Shown piece after piece: positions 17,404 to 26,950 of a stretch of DNA of 64,000 nucleotides (position 1 is its first letter; every line of letters starts with the position of its first letter). The position numbers and the translations under genes were made by a program. Source of the stretch: PALSA-1003 sp963741315 (GTDB taxonomy: Bacteria > Pseudomonadota > Gammaproteobacteria > Burkholderiales > Casimicrobiaceae); NCBI GenBank assembly GCA_963741315.1, contig CAVUHK010000006.1:1-64000 (forward strand). The letters run 5' to 3'. The notes under the pieces are model-generated. The model was not told where the DNA came from, ran no database searches, and was given only the letters and a program-made list of their open reading frames with translations.

Positions 17404-17425
17404 TGCAATGTATCTTTCGTAAAAT
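17397..17425 (+). promoter_or_regulatory. Strong sigma-70 promoter for tRNA-Leu
   Basis: A consensus TTGACA (17397-17402) and TAAAAT (17420-17425) are separated by exactly 17 bases. The tRNA begins 16 bases after the -10. The -35 box overlaps the TTG start codon and second codon of the divergent rnr gene. Confidence 0.8.
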
Positions 17426-17440
17426 TATGGGCTTGCTGTC

Positions 17441-17527
17441 GCCCAGATGGCGGAATTGGTAGACGCACTAGGTTCAGGTCCTAGCGGTGGCAACACTGTG
17501 GAGGTTCGAGTCCTCTTCTGGGCACCA
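17441..17527 (+). tRNA. tRNA-Leu (anticodon CAG)
   Basis: 87 bases. The acceptor stem GCCCAGA pairs with TCTGGGC, the anticodon stem CTAGG/CCTAG encloses the loop TTCAGGT with anticodon CAG, and a long variable arm typical of class II tRNAs is followed by the T-arm containing GGTTCGAGTCC. The 3' CCA is encoded. It reads CUG codons, the dominant leucine codon in this GC-rich genome. Confidence 0.97.
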
Positions 17528-17551
17528 GTTTTCCGGCACGTCTGTTGGTTC

Positions 17552-17584
17552 GCCCGCGCCATTCGGAGCGGGCTTCGCGAAGCC
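17552..17584. repeat. Two overlapping GC-rich hairpins downstream of tRNA-Leu
   Basis: GCCCGC (17552-17557) pairs with GCGGGC (17568-17573) around a 10-base loop, and the perfect palindrome GGCTTCGCGAAGCC occupies 17571-17584. They lie between the 3' end of the tRNA and the 3' end of the convergent phosphoribosyltransferase gene and may act in termination or 3'-end processing. No T-run follows. Confidence 0.35.
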
Positions 17585-17637
17585 TTCGGCAGTAACGACA
17601 CTGGCGCGCCTGCAAAGGTCGCGCACGGCGTCCTTGA

Positions 17638-18141
17638 TCAGCCGAGCCGCGCCTTCAATCCTTCCGGCCGCAACGTGTCGTACACCTCGAAGGGCTGGTG
17701 GATCCACGGATTATCCGCGAGATACGACACGTAGTGGTCGGGCTTGAACACCGAGCACTGCTTGTACCACAGCACCGCGGTGCGAATGTCGCTGATGTGC
17801 GGGAAGCGCTGCGGCAGTTCCTTGTGAACGACCTGCAGCGTGTGCCCCGAATCGACCATGTCGTCGACCAGCAGCACCTTGTCGCCCAGCCGCGGCGCGG
17901 TCATCGTCATGTGTTCTGCAACGACCAGCTGCCCGCGTACCTTGCCACCTTCCTCGGTGTAGGAGTGTGTCGACAGGATCGCCAGCGGCACTTCGTAGAT
18001 GCGCGAGAGCACGTCGCCGACGCGCAAACCTCCGCGCGCGATGCAGATGATCTGGTTGAAGCGCCAGCCGGACTCGTGCACCTGCAGCGCCAGTCGCTCG
18101 ACCAGCGTGTTGTAATCGTCCCAGCTCACGTTCAGGCTCAT
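17638..18141 (-). CDS. Phosphoribosyltransferase family protein
   Basis: 167 residues, type I phosphoribosyltransferase fold. The PRPP-binding motif is VLLVDDMVDSGHT, and IICIARGGLRVGD forms the loop before it. These enzymes usually convert a purine base and PRPP to a nucleotide; a hypoxanthine/guanine-type activity is plausible next to purA, but the substrate specificity cannot be read. I chose ATG 18141 (MSLNVSWDDYNTL) because it falls just after the purA stop. It is the last gene of the minus-strand run. Confidence 0.88.
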   Translation of the reverse strand: MSLNVSWDDYNTLVERLALQVHESGWRFNQIICIARGGLRVGDVLSRIYEVPLAILSTHSYTEEGGKVRGQLVVAEHMTMTAPRLGDKVLLVDDMVDSGHTLQVVHKELPQRFPHISDIRTAVLWYKQCSVFKPDHYVSYLADNPWIHQPFEVYDTLRPEGLKARLG

Positions 18142-18164
18142 GATCGGCGCGTTTCTCGCAACGG

Positions 18165-19463
<1,299 letters not shown>

Positions 19464-19507
19464 AAAGGTGATACTCGGTTTGGTTGGAGCAACGGCGGCG
19501 CGATGGA

Positions 19508-20479
19508 TCAGCGCGCCGCCAGCGCTGCGAGCTGGCGCAGGTCCAGCGTGAAGCCGGTGGCGGGGCGCGCGCGGCCGAAGGCCTTGCCGATGCCGTCGTA
19601 GCGCTCGCCCCGGCCGATCGAATTGGGCTCGCCCGCGGTGAACACCGAGAAGCTCGCGCCCGTCTGATAGTGGTAGCCGCGCAGGTCGGCGAGGTCGATG
19701 TGCAAGGCGTCGACGTGCGGTTGCGCGGACTTCGCCAGCGTGGCGAGCGCCGCGAGCGCTCCCGCGATCGCGGGCGTGTCGGGCAGGCGTTCGCGCGCCG
19801 CGGTCAGGACTTCGTCGGCCGGGCCGTAGAGCGTCGGCAACACCGCGAAGGCGTCGCGCCACGCCGCGGGCAGCTTGCCGGTCAGCTCGGTCACGGTGGG
19901 TACGTCCTTGTTGCGCAGTGCAGTGAACAATTCGCTGTCGCCGCCGTCACCGGCGATGCGCGCGCCGTTGGCGAGCGCGCGATAAACGCCGACGTGTCCG
20001 AGGTCCAGGTGCAGGCCGCGCACGCTCACCGCCACGAGCGAAGAGAGCAGCAGGCCGAGGACTTCCTGATCGGCTCCGATCTGCGCGTCGCCGTAGAGTT
20101 CGGCGCCGATCTGCAGCACCTCCCGCGATTGCGCGAGTCCTGAAGCCACGGTGCGCAATACGCTGCCGGCGTAGCACAAGCGCGTGACCCCGGCCTCGTT
20201 CAACAGGTGCGCATCGATACGCGCAACCTGCGGCGTGATATCGGCGCGCACGCCGAGCAGGCGTCCGGACAGTGGGTCGGTGACCTTGAAGGTCTGCAGC
20301 TCCAGGTCGTGGCCAGTGCCGGTGAGCAGCGAATCGAGGTGCTCGAGCAGGGGCGGCTGCACCAGCCGGTAGCCATGCTCCTTGAAGTGATCGAGCAGCG
20401 TGCGGCGAATCTTCTCGATCGCCTCCGCCTCGGCGGGCAGTATGTCGTCGATGTACTCGGGCAGCACCCACTTACGCAT
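19508..20479 (-). CDS. hisZ: ATP phosphoribosyltransferase regulatory subunit HisZ
   Basis: 323 residues, a paralogue of the catalytic core of histidyl-tRNA synthetase (class II fold). It opens MRKWVLPEYIDDILPAEAEAIEKIRR and carries the motif-2-like SGRLLGVRADITPQVARIDAH. It has no tRNA-binding domain; in bacteria with short HisG it completes the first enzyme of histidine synthesis. hisG is not in this window. It is shorter than the roughly 380 residues I recall for many relatives. It overlaps the preceding DUF2065 gene by 8 bases. Confidence 0.9.
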   Translation of the reverse strand: MRKWVLPEYIDDILPAEAEAIEKIRRTLLDHFKEHGYRLVQPPLLEHLDSLLTGTGHDLELQTFKVTDPLSGRLLGVRADITPQVARIDAHLLNEAGVTRLCYAGSVLRTVASGLAQSREVLQIGAELYGDAQIGADQEVLGLLLSSLVAVSVRGLHLDLGHVGVYRALANGARIAGDGGDSELFTALRNKDVPTVTELTGKLPAAWRDAFAVLPTLYGPADEVLTAARERLPDTPAIAGALAALATLAKSAQPHVDALHIDLADLRGYHYQTGASFSVFTAGEPNSIGRGERYDGIGKAFGRARPATGFTLDLRQLAALAAR

Positions 20480-20660
20480 AGATCACCGTCAGGAGAATGC
20501 CGCCGACGACTATCGACCCCAGTCCGATGAAGCGCAACTGGCCATCGGACAATTCAGTGACGCGGCGAAACGTGTCCCGCCACGCGCGCGGCGCCAGCAA
20601 CGGCATCAGGCCTTCGAGCACGAGCACCAGCGCGCACGCGGCCAGCAACGATTCCGGCAC
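20472..20660 (-). CDS. DUF2065 family small membrane protein
   Basis: 62 residues with a GTG start and two predicted membrane helices (about 4-22 and 43-61) joined by the conserved WRDTFRRVTELSDGQLRFIGLGS. It matches the DUF2065/YjeT family of short inner-membrane proteins usually found next to hflC. Its function is unknown. It sits between hflC and hisZ and overlaps hisZ, so it is co-transcribed. Confidence 0.88.
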   Translation of the reverse strand: MPESLLAACALVLVLEGLMPLLAPRAWRDTFRRVTELSDGQLRFIGLGSIVVGGILLTVIYA

Positions 20661-20680
20661 AACGTCCTCTCCGCGATCGC

Positions 20681-21568
20681 TTATTTGGCCGGCGGACGCG
20701 CGACGCCGCCCGGGCGATGCATGAACTTGAAGAAGTCCGCGTTGGGGTCGAGCACCAGCATGTCGCTCTTGTTCTTGAACGTCGCCTTGTACGCCTCGAG
20801 GCTGCGGTAGAAGGAATAGAACTCCGGATTCTGGCCATACGCCGCGCCGTAGATCGCCGACGCCTTGGCGTCGCCTTCACCCTTGGTCTTCTGCGCCTGG
20901 TTGTACGCGTCGGCCAGGATGACTTCTCGCTGGCGATCGGCGTCGGCACGGATCTTTTCCGACTCCGCGCCGCCCATCGAGCGCAGCTCGTTGGCGACGC
21001 GCTTGCGCTCGGACTCCATGCGCTGGTAGACCTGCGCCAGCACTTCGTCGGGCAGCTCGACGCGGCGCAGCCGCACGTCGACGACCTCGACGCCGATGGT
21101 GCGCGCGTCGGCGTCGGCCTTCTGCCGCGCCTCGGTCATGATGTTGTTGCGCTCGGTCGAGATCACCTCGTGGATGGTGCGCTTGTTGATTTCCTGCGCG
21201 AGATTGGCGCGGATCGTCTGCGCCAGGCGGCGCTTGGCGGCTTCCTCGTCGCCGGTGACGCTCTGGTAATACTTGCGCACGTCGATGATGCGCCAGTAGG
21301 CGATGAAGTCGACCTTGAGCGGCTTCTTCTCCGACGTGGTGATGCGATCGGGTTCGGGTGCGTCGAGCGTGAGCAGGCGTCGGTCGTAGAACTTGACGTT
21401 CTGCACCAGCGGAATCTTGAAGTAGAGACCGGCCTCGGTCTTCGCCTCGATGAATTCGCCGAGTTGGAACTTGATCGCGTACTGCTTCTGGTCGACCGTG
21501 TACAGCGATTGCGACAGCACGAGCACGATCGCGACCAGCAGGGCGACGACGGGCATGATGGCCTTCAT
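20681..21568 (-). CDS. hflC: Protease modulator HflC
   Basis: 295 residues: one N-terminal membrane anchor (about 4-20, VVALLVAIVLVLSQSLY) followed by an SPFH/band-7 domain. It forms a large periplasmic cage with HflK around the FtsH protease and restrains its degradation of membrane proteins. The start ATG overlaps the hflK stop by 4 bases, so the two are translationally coupled. The C-terminus ends in a short Ala/Pro-rich tail. Confidence 0.95.
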   Translation of the reverse strand: MKAIMPVVALLVAIVLVLSQSLYTVDQKQYAIKFQLGEFIEAKTEAGLYFKIPLVQNVKFYDRRLLTLDAPEPDRITTSEKKPLKVDFIAYWRIIDVRKYYQSVTGDEEAAKRRLAQTIRANLAQEINKRTIHEVISTERNNIMTEARQKADADARTIGVEVVDVRLRRVELPDEVLAQVYQRMESERKRVANELRSMGGAESEKIRADADRQREVILADAYNQAQKTKGEGDAKASAIYGAAYGQNPEFYSFYRSLEAYKATFKNKSDMLVLDPNADFFKFMHRPGGVARPPAK

Positions 21569-22746
21569 CGCGAGGTCCCCCGGTCGCGCGACAGGCTGCG
21601 GCTGCCTTCGACCGGCACTGCCGTTTCGGGCGGCGCGGCCGCCGGGCGCGTGGCGTCGGCGACGCTGGGCACCGACGCTGCCGCGCCTTGCCTGATCAAC
21701 TGGTCGAGCGGCAGGTAGAGCAGGTTGCTGCCGGCTTTCTGGTCGATGAGCACCTTGCTCGAGTTGCCGAGCACCGACTGCATCATGTCGATATAGAGGC
21801 GATCGCGCGTGACCACCGGCGCCTTCAGGTATTCGACCAGGATCTGCTTGAAGCGGCTGGCGTCGCCCTCGGCCTTCTGCACGACGCTGGCGAGGTAACC
21901 GTCGGCTTCCTGCAGCAGCCGCGATGCGGTGCCGCGCGCACGCGGCACGACGTCGTTGGCGTAGGCCTGGCCTTCGTTCTTCTGGCGCTCGCGGTCCTGG
22001 CTGGCCTTGACCGCATCGTCGAACGCCGCCTGCACCTGCTCGGGCGGTTGCGTGTTCTGCAAGGTGACCTTCTGGATGTAGATGCCGGCGCCGTACTTGT
22101 CGAGCATCGCCTGCATCAGCTTCTCGGTCTCGGCGGCGATCTGAGCGCGACCCTCGTAGAGCACGAAGTCCATCTGGCTGCGGCCGACGACTTCGCTCAT
22201 CGCGGTGGCAGCGACCTGGAAGACGATGTCGTCCGGCTTGCGCGTGTTGAAAATGTAGTCGGGCGCGCTCTTGAGGTTGTATTGGACCGCGAACTGAATG
22301 TCGATGATGTTCTCATCGTCGGTCAGCATCAGCGATTCCTTGGCGATCTTGTTCTTCGGATTGCCGTTGCGGTAGCCGATCTCGACCGTCTTCACCTGCG
22401 AGAAATCGATGACCTCGACAGCCTCGACCGGAAACGGCAGGTGCCAGCGCAGGCCCGGCGTGGTCGTCTCGGTGTACTTGCCGAAGCGCGTGACGACACC
22501 GCGCCGTCCTTCATCGACGATGTACGAGCCGCTCACCAGCCAGACCACGAGCACCAGCGCGACCAGCAGTCCGGCGCCGCTCAGGGGCAACCGTCGCGGT
22601 GGCGGCGGGACATCGTTGCCGGCGTCGTCGGGCTGCTTCTTGCCGAACAGCTCGTTGATTCGACGATTGAGGTTGCGCCAGATCTCGTCGAGATCGGGCG
22701 GACCGCTGCGGCCGCGCTTGCCCCATTGCGGGTCGTTGAGAGACAT
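21565..22746 (-). CDS. hflK: FtsH protease activity modulator HflK
   Basis: 393 residues. The N-terminus matches HflK (MSLNDPQWGKRGRSGPPDLD), followed by a proline-rich stretch, one membrane helix (about 55-75) and an SPFH/band-7 domain (VDEGRRGVVTRFGKY). It partners HflC. The C-terminal tail from about 350 is Pro/Ala/Arg-rich. It is preceded by hflX with a 68-base gap and overlaps hflC. Confidence 0.95.
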   Translation of the reverse strand: MSLNDPQWGKRGRSGPPDLDEIWRNLNRRINELFGKKQPDDAGNDVPPPPRRLPLSGAGLLVALVLVVWLVSGSYIVDEGRRGVVTRFGKYTETTTPGLRWHLPFPVEAVEVIDFSQVKTVEIGYRNGNPKNKIAKESLMLTDDENIIDIQFAVQYNLKSAPDYIFNTRKPDDIVFQVAATAMSEVVGRSQMDFVLYEGRAQIAAETEKLMQAMLDKYGAGIYIQKVTLQNTQPPEQVQAAFDDAVKASQDRERQKNEGQAYANDVVPRARGTASRLLQEADGYLASVVQKAEGDASRFKQILVEYLKAPVVTRDRLYIDMMQSVLGNSSKVLIDQKAGSNLLYLPLDQLIRQGAAASVPSVADATRPAAAPPETAVPVEGSRSLSRDRGTSR

Positions 22747-22814
22747 GACGGAGGCTGGCCTCGCGGAACTCTGGAATTGTTATTAGGGTGGAGTGGGTGG
22801 CGCCGCGGCGTGCT

Positions 22815-23927
22815 TCAGGCGGTCGCCGCCCAGCCTTCGGCGCGGGGAAACCGCTCGGCAAGCGCCGCGCGCAAATCTGGCACGCCGGCGCCGGAAAGCG
22901 CGCTCAGACGAATAGCCACGATTTTACCATATTCGTCACGTTCGACGGCGGGGTCGGCGCCCGCCGCGTCGGCCTTGTTCCACACCACCATGCGCGGCAC
23001 CTGATCGGCGCCGATCTCCTCGAGCACCGCATCGACCGCCGCCATCTGGTCGGCGCGGCCGGGGTGGCTCGAATCGACGACGTGAAGCAGCAGGTCGGCG
23101 TCGACCGCCTCCTTGAGCGTCGCATGGAAAGCCGCCACGAGATCGTGCGGCAACTCGCGGATGAACCCAACGGTGTCCGAGAGCACGATGGTCTCGGCGC
23201 CGGCGATGAACACCCGGCGCAGCGTCGTGTCCAACGTCGCGAAGAGCTGGTCGGCGGCGTACGATTCGGCGCCGGTCAGGCGATTGAACAGCGTCGACTT
23301 GCCGGCGTTGGTGTAGCCGACCAGCGCGACGTTGCGCACCGCCGCCCGCTGTCGCGCGCGGCGTTGAGTTGCACGGTGACGCTCGACCTGCGCGATGCGG
23401 TCGCGCAACAGCTTGACCCGCAAGCCGATGAGGCGACGGTCGGTCTCGAGCTGCGTTTCGCCCGGTCCGCGCAGGCCGATGCCGCCGGCCTGGCGTTCCA
23501 GGTGGGTCCAGCCGCGAACCAGCCGCGTCGACAGGTGCTGCAGCTGCGCCAGCTCGACCTGCAGCTTGCCCTCGGCGCTCTGCGCGCGCTGCGCGAAGAT
23601 GTCGAGGATCAGCGTCGTGCGGTCGACCACGCGGCACTCCAGTTCGCGCTCGAGGTTGCGCTGCTGCGCGCCCGACAGGATGTGGTCGAAGATGACCAGA
23701 TCGGCGCCCAGCGCCGTGCGTTGGGCGGCGATTTCGTCGACCTTGCCGCGGCCGGCGAAAAAGGCAGGATCGGGTTTCTTGCGCTTGGCGGTGATCACGC
23801 CCGCGACTTCTGCGCCGGCGCTCGCCGCGAGCGCGTGCAGTTCGGCCAGCCGGTCGGTTTGCTCGCCATCGCCGAAATCGAGTTCGACGAGCAGCGCGCG
23901 ATCGCTACCCTCCGGTCGGTCAAACAC
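22815..23927 (-). CDS. hflX: Ribosome-associated GTPase HflX
   Basis: 370 residues with a GTG start. The HflX N-terminal nucleotide-binding domain (GRGKVDEIAAQ, FDHILSGAQQRNLER), a coiled linker with GLRGPGETQLETDRR, and a G domain with P-loop GYTNAGKST (Lys210) and DTVGFIRELP are all present; NKAD is the G4 motif. HflX splits stalled or stressed 70S ribosomes. It lies downstream of hfq, separated by a hairpin-rich repeat (23958-23997). Confidence 0.95.
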   Translation of the reverse strand: MFDRPEGSDRALLVELDFGDGEQTDRLAELHALAASAGAEVAGVITAKRKKPDPAFFAGRGKVDEIAAQRTALGADLVIFDHILSGAQQRNLERELECRVVDRTTLILDIFAQRAQSAEGKLQVELAQLQHLSTRLVRGWTHLERQAGGIGLRGPGETQLETDRRLIGLRVKLLRDRIAQVERHRATQRRARQRAAVRNVALVGYTNAGKSTLFNRLTGAESYAADQLFATLDTTLRRVFIAGAETIVLSDTVGFIRELPHDLVAAFHATLKEAVDADLLLHVVDSSHPGRADQMAAVDAVLEEIGADQVPRMVVWNKADAAGADPAVERDEYGKIVAIRLSALSGAGVPDLRAALAERFPRAEGWAATA

Positions 23928-23957
23928 CGAAGTGCCTGCGCCGCGCGGTCAAAGGAT

Positions 23958-23997
23958 CCCCCGAAGCGGCGCTGCGCGCCGCATCCCCCAGAGGGGG
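23958..23997. repeat. Double-hairpin intergenic repeat between hflX and hfq
   Basis: GCGGCGC-TGC-GCGCCGC (23966-23982, perfect 7-bp arms) is followed at once by CCCCC-AGA-GGGGG (23985-23997), and another CCCCC precedes at 23958-23962. From memory, very similar elements recur many times between genes in Burkholderiales genomes, so this is probably a REP-like repeat. Within the transcript it could slow or stop polymerase, or stabilise the hfq mRNA. Confidence 0.6.
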
Positions 23998-24062
23998 CGA
24001 GCGCTTTGGGGCGGCCCGGCAGCGCTCATGCCGGACGCGCCGGCAACGGAAACTGCGGCCGA

Positions 24063-24305
24063 TCAAGCTTCGCGGTCGCTTTCGTGCACTGGCATGGCGA
24101 CGGCGCGGGCGGGAACCACGGTCGAAATCGCATGCTTGTAAACCATCTGCGTGACCGTATTCTTGAGCAGGACCACATACTGGTCGAAAGACTCGATCTG
24201 TCCTTGCAGCTTGATGCCGTTGACCAGGTAGATCGAGACCTGCACGTGTTCCTTGCGCAGGGTGTTCAGGAACGGGTCTTGTAGCATTTGCCCTTTGTTA
24301 CTCAT
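24063..24305 (-). CDS. hfq: RNA chaperone Hfq
   Basis: 80 residues. Sm-fold signature: LQDPFLNTLRKEHVQVSIYL, GQIESFDQYVVLLKN, and the Sm2 motif YKHAIS (Tyr56-Lys57-His58). It forms a hexamer that pairs small RNAs with mRNAs. I chose ATG 24305 (MSNKGQMLQDP) because a GGAG ribosome site lies about 7 bases upstream; the frame extends four codons further to ATG 24317. It is followed by hflX and preceded by der. Confidence 0.97.
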   Translation of the reverse strand: MSNKGQMLQDPFLNTLRKEHVQVSIYLVNGIKLQGQIESFDQYVVLLKNTVTQMVYKHAISTVVPARAVAMPVHESDREA

Positions 24306-24323
24306 TGAGTGCTCCACTAAGTT

Positions 24324-25760
24324 TTATTGGCCGTTCCTGCCCTTGTGCTGCTGGCCTCTTTCTTCGCGCTTGTTCGGTCCGCGCCTGGAACGACGGTTTT
24401 TGGTACCCCCCCGCGGGTGCGCTGAGGTATCGGCATAGGGGTTCGCACCTGTCTTGAATTGTATCCTAAGCGGTGTTCCCCGCAGTTTGAACGCGTCGAG
24501 AAAGAAATGTTCCAGGTACCGGCGGTAGGTCGCCGGGATATGCCCCAAAGCGGTGCCGTGAATGACGATGATCGGCGGGTTCATGCCCCCCTGGTGGGCG
24601 TAGCGCAGCTTCGGCCGGACGGCTCCCGTGCGCGGCGGCTGCTGCTGCTCGACCGCCTGCTGCAGCACCCGGGTCAGGCGCGGCGTCGGCAACTTGGACG
24701 TGGCCGCCGCGTAGGCCTGATCGACCGCCTTCAATAGCGGTCCGATGCCCTTGCTCTCCTTCGCCGAGATGGTGAGCATGTCGGCAAAATTGAGAAATGC
24801 CATTTTGCGGTCGAGTTCGCGCTTGATCTGTTCGCGCTCGAGCTTCGACAAGCCGTCCCACTTGTTCACCGCGACCACCAGTGCGCGGCCGGCCTCGAGG
24901 ATGTACCCCGCAATGTGCGCGTCCTGCTCGGCGACGTCGGCCTGAGCGTCGAGCAGGAGCACGACGACGTTGGCGTCCTCGATCGCCTGCAGCGTCTTGA
25001 TCACCGAGAATTTCTCGATGGTCTCGATGACCTTGCCGCGACGGCGCACGCCGGCGGTATCGATGAGCGTGTAGTGTCGCGCGCCGCGATCGAAATCGAG
25101 GTAGAGCGAGTCGCGCGTGGTGCCCGGCTCGTCGAAGGCGATGACGCGCTCCTCGCCGAGCAGGGTGTTGATCAGTGTCGACTTGCCGACGTTGGGGCGC
25201 CCGACGATCGCGACCTTGATGCGCTTCGCGTCGTCTTCGGCCGCCTCCGGTGCGGCGGGCGTTTCCGGTGGACACTGCGCCAGCGCAGTCTCGATCAGGT
25301 CGCGCACATTTTCACCGTGCGCCGACGAGATCGGCACCGGCGCGCCGAGTGCCAGCTCGTGGAATTCGGCGGTGACGCGTTCTGCTGCCAGACCTTCGGA
25401 CTTGTTGACCGCGAGCACGATCGGCCGTCCGGCACGGCGCAGCAGGTCGGCGATCACCTTGTCCTGCGGCGTGAGCCCCTGGCGGCCGTCGACCATGAAT
25501 ACGATCGCGTCGGCCTCGGCAATGGCGATGCGCGTCTGCGCCGCCATCGCGTGCATGATGCCGGTGGTCGCCTTGGGCTCGAATCCGCCGGTATCGACGA
25601 CCAGGTAGGGCCGCTCGCCACCCAGTCCGCGCCCGAAATGGCGGTCACGCGTCAGGCCGGGAAAATCCGCGACCAGCGCGGCGCGGGTTTGCGTCAGCCG
25701 GTTGAACAGCGTCGACTTGCCGACATTGGGCCGGCCGACGATGACGAGGGTGGGCAGCAC
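24324..25760 (-). CDS. der: Ribosome biogenesis GTPase Der (EngA)
   Basis: 478 residues from GTG 25760 (MLPTLVIVGRPNVGKST). Two tandem G domains are present, each with GRPNVGKST (the second in KVAIVGRPNVGKSTLINTL) plus DTGGFE and DTAGVRRRGK switch regions and NKWDG, followed by a KH-like RNA-binding domain and a basic tail (RRGPNKREERGQQ). Der is needed to assemble the 50S subunit. An ATG at 25811 would overlap bamB; the GTG just after the bamB stop fits the family better. Confidence 0.95.
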   Translation of the reverse strand: MLPTLVIVGRPNVGKSTLFNRLTQTRAALVADFPGLTRDRHFGRGLGGERPYLVVDTGGFEPKATTGIMHAMAAQTRIAIAEADAIVFMVDGRQGLTPQDKVIADLLRRAGRPIVLAVNKSEGLAAERVTAEFHELALGAPVPISSAHGENVRDLIETALAQCPPETPAAPEAAEDDAKRIKVAIVGRPNVGKSTLINTLLGEERVIAFDEPGTTRDSLYLDFDRGARHYTLIDTAGVRRRGKVIETIEKFSVIKTLQAIEDANVVVLLLDAQADVAEQDAHIAGYILEAGRALVVAVNKWDGLSKLEREQIKRELDRKMAFLNFADMLTISAKESKGIGPLLKAVDQAYAAATSKLPTPRLTRVLQQAVEQQQPPRTGAVRPKLRYAHQGGMNPPIIVIHGTALGHIPATYRRYLEHFFLDAFKLRGTPLRIQFKTGANPYADTSAHPRGGTKNRRSRRGPNKREERGQQHKGRNGQ

Positions 25761-25765
25761 ACGAC

Positions 25766-26950
25766 CTACTTTGTCGACGCGCTGATGAGGTTGCCCGACG
25801 CGCTCTGCCACACCGCGCCCGCGCCGTTGGGCAGCGGCTGCGAAATGGCCGCGGCGCCGTCGGTGGCCAGCCGCCCGACCAGGCTGCCGTCACCCCGGTC
25901 GAGCAGGTGCAGGTAACCTTCGACGTCGACAACGCCCAGGTAGTCGCCGATCACCACCGGGCCGCTGGGATAGCGCAAGGTGAGCTTGTCCTGCTTCCAT
26001 GCCGACGCGCCGGTGATCTTGTCCAGCGCGTGAATCGAGCCGTCGTCGGCGGTCAGGAACAGGTAGCGATTGTCGACGGCGATGCCGTTGAGGCTGGAGA
26101 AATCGCGCGACCAGTTGAGGTTGCCGCGAACCAGTTCGAAGCAGGCGACGCGGCCCTGGAACGCCGCCGCGCAGACTTGCCGCTCTTCGACGACGGGCAG
26201 GCTGGTCACGTCGGCGATGCGCTCGAGTTCGGTAGAACCCTTGGGCGTGGCCACGCTCGCTTCCCAGGCGACCGCGCCGGTTGCCAGGTCCATCGCCAGG
26301 AGCTTGCCGCCGGCCGTGCCGGTGAACAGTCCGCCACGGCTGATGACGCCGCCGGCGAAGCGGCGCACGGTCAGAGGCGGATTGGTGCGCTGGTATACCC
26401 ATTTGCGCTCTCCGGTGGCCTCGACCAGTCCATAGAGCTTGCCGTCGAGCGACCACGCGACGACGATACCGTCCGCGCTGGTCGGCGGACCGGCAACTTC
26501 GCTGGAAATCCTCGCCTGCCATATCGCTTTGCCGCCGCTGTCGAACGCCAGTACATCGGCCTTGTTGTTGCCGGCGATCACGCTGTTGGCGCCCGCGCCG
26601 ACGCCCGTGGACAGCGTCTTCTCGGCGCTGATGCGCCAGATCTGCCTGCCGGTCGTCGGATCGACGCTGACGATGGTGCCGTCGGAACTCGCAGCGTAGA
26701 TCGCCTCCTTGCGCACGGCAGGCGCGAAGCCAAGGCTCATCTTGCCGCCGCCAAGTGACACCTGCCAGTCGATGCGGGCCGAGGCCTTGGCATCGAATGG
26801 CGGCAGCGGTCCCGGTTTCTTGACGCCGCGACCGATGCCCAGCCAGGCCAGCGATGGCGTCGGGATCGATGGAATCCAGGTCGACATCGTCTCGCAGCCG
26901 CCGAGCAACAGCGCGCCGCACGCCACGATCAGGCGCAGCCGTCTTGTCAC
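25766..26950 (-). CDS. bamB: Outer membrane assembly lipoprotein BamB
   Basis: 394 residues with a GTG start whose GTGA overlaps the stop of yfgM. A lipoprotein signal peptide ends in LLLGGC (lipidated Cys19). The mature part is an eight-bladed beta-propeller with PQQ-type repeats, for example DPTTGRQIWR, DLATGAVAWEA and DKITGASAWK. BamB is a periplasmic scaffold of the BAM complex that inserts outer-membrane proteins. It is followed by der, as in many proteobacteria. Confidence 0.95.
   Translation of the reverse strand: MTRRLRLIVACGALLLGGCETMSTWIPSIPTPSLAWLGIGRGVKKPGPLPPFDAKASARIDWQVSLGGGKMSLGFAPAVRKEAIYAASSDGTIVSVDPTTGRQIWRISAEKTLSTGVGAGANSVIAGNNKADVLAFDSGGKAIWQARISSEVAGPPTSADGIVVAWSLDGKLYGLVEATGERKWVYQRTNPPLTVRRFAGGVISRGGLFTGTAGGKLLAMDLATGAVAWEASVATPKGSTELERIADVTSLPVVEERQVCAAAFQGRVACFELVRGNLNWSRDFSSLNGIAVDNRYLFLTADDGSIHALDKITGASAWKQDKLTLRYPSGPVVIGDYLGVVDVEGYLHLLDRGDGSLVGRLATDGAAAISQPLPNGAGAVWQSASGNLISASTK

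Noticed and set aside
17474..17707. Minus-strand 77-residue open frame ending CPEEDSNLHSVATART
   Set aside because: This is the antisense of tRNA-Leu, a spurious protein often found in automatic annotations.
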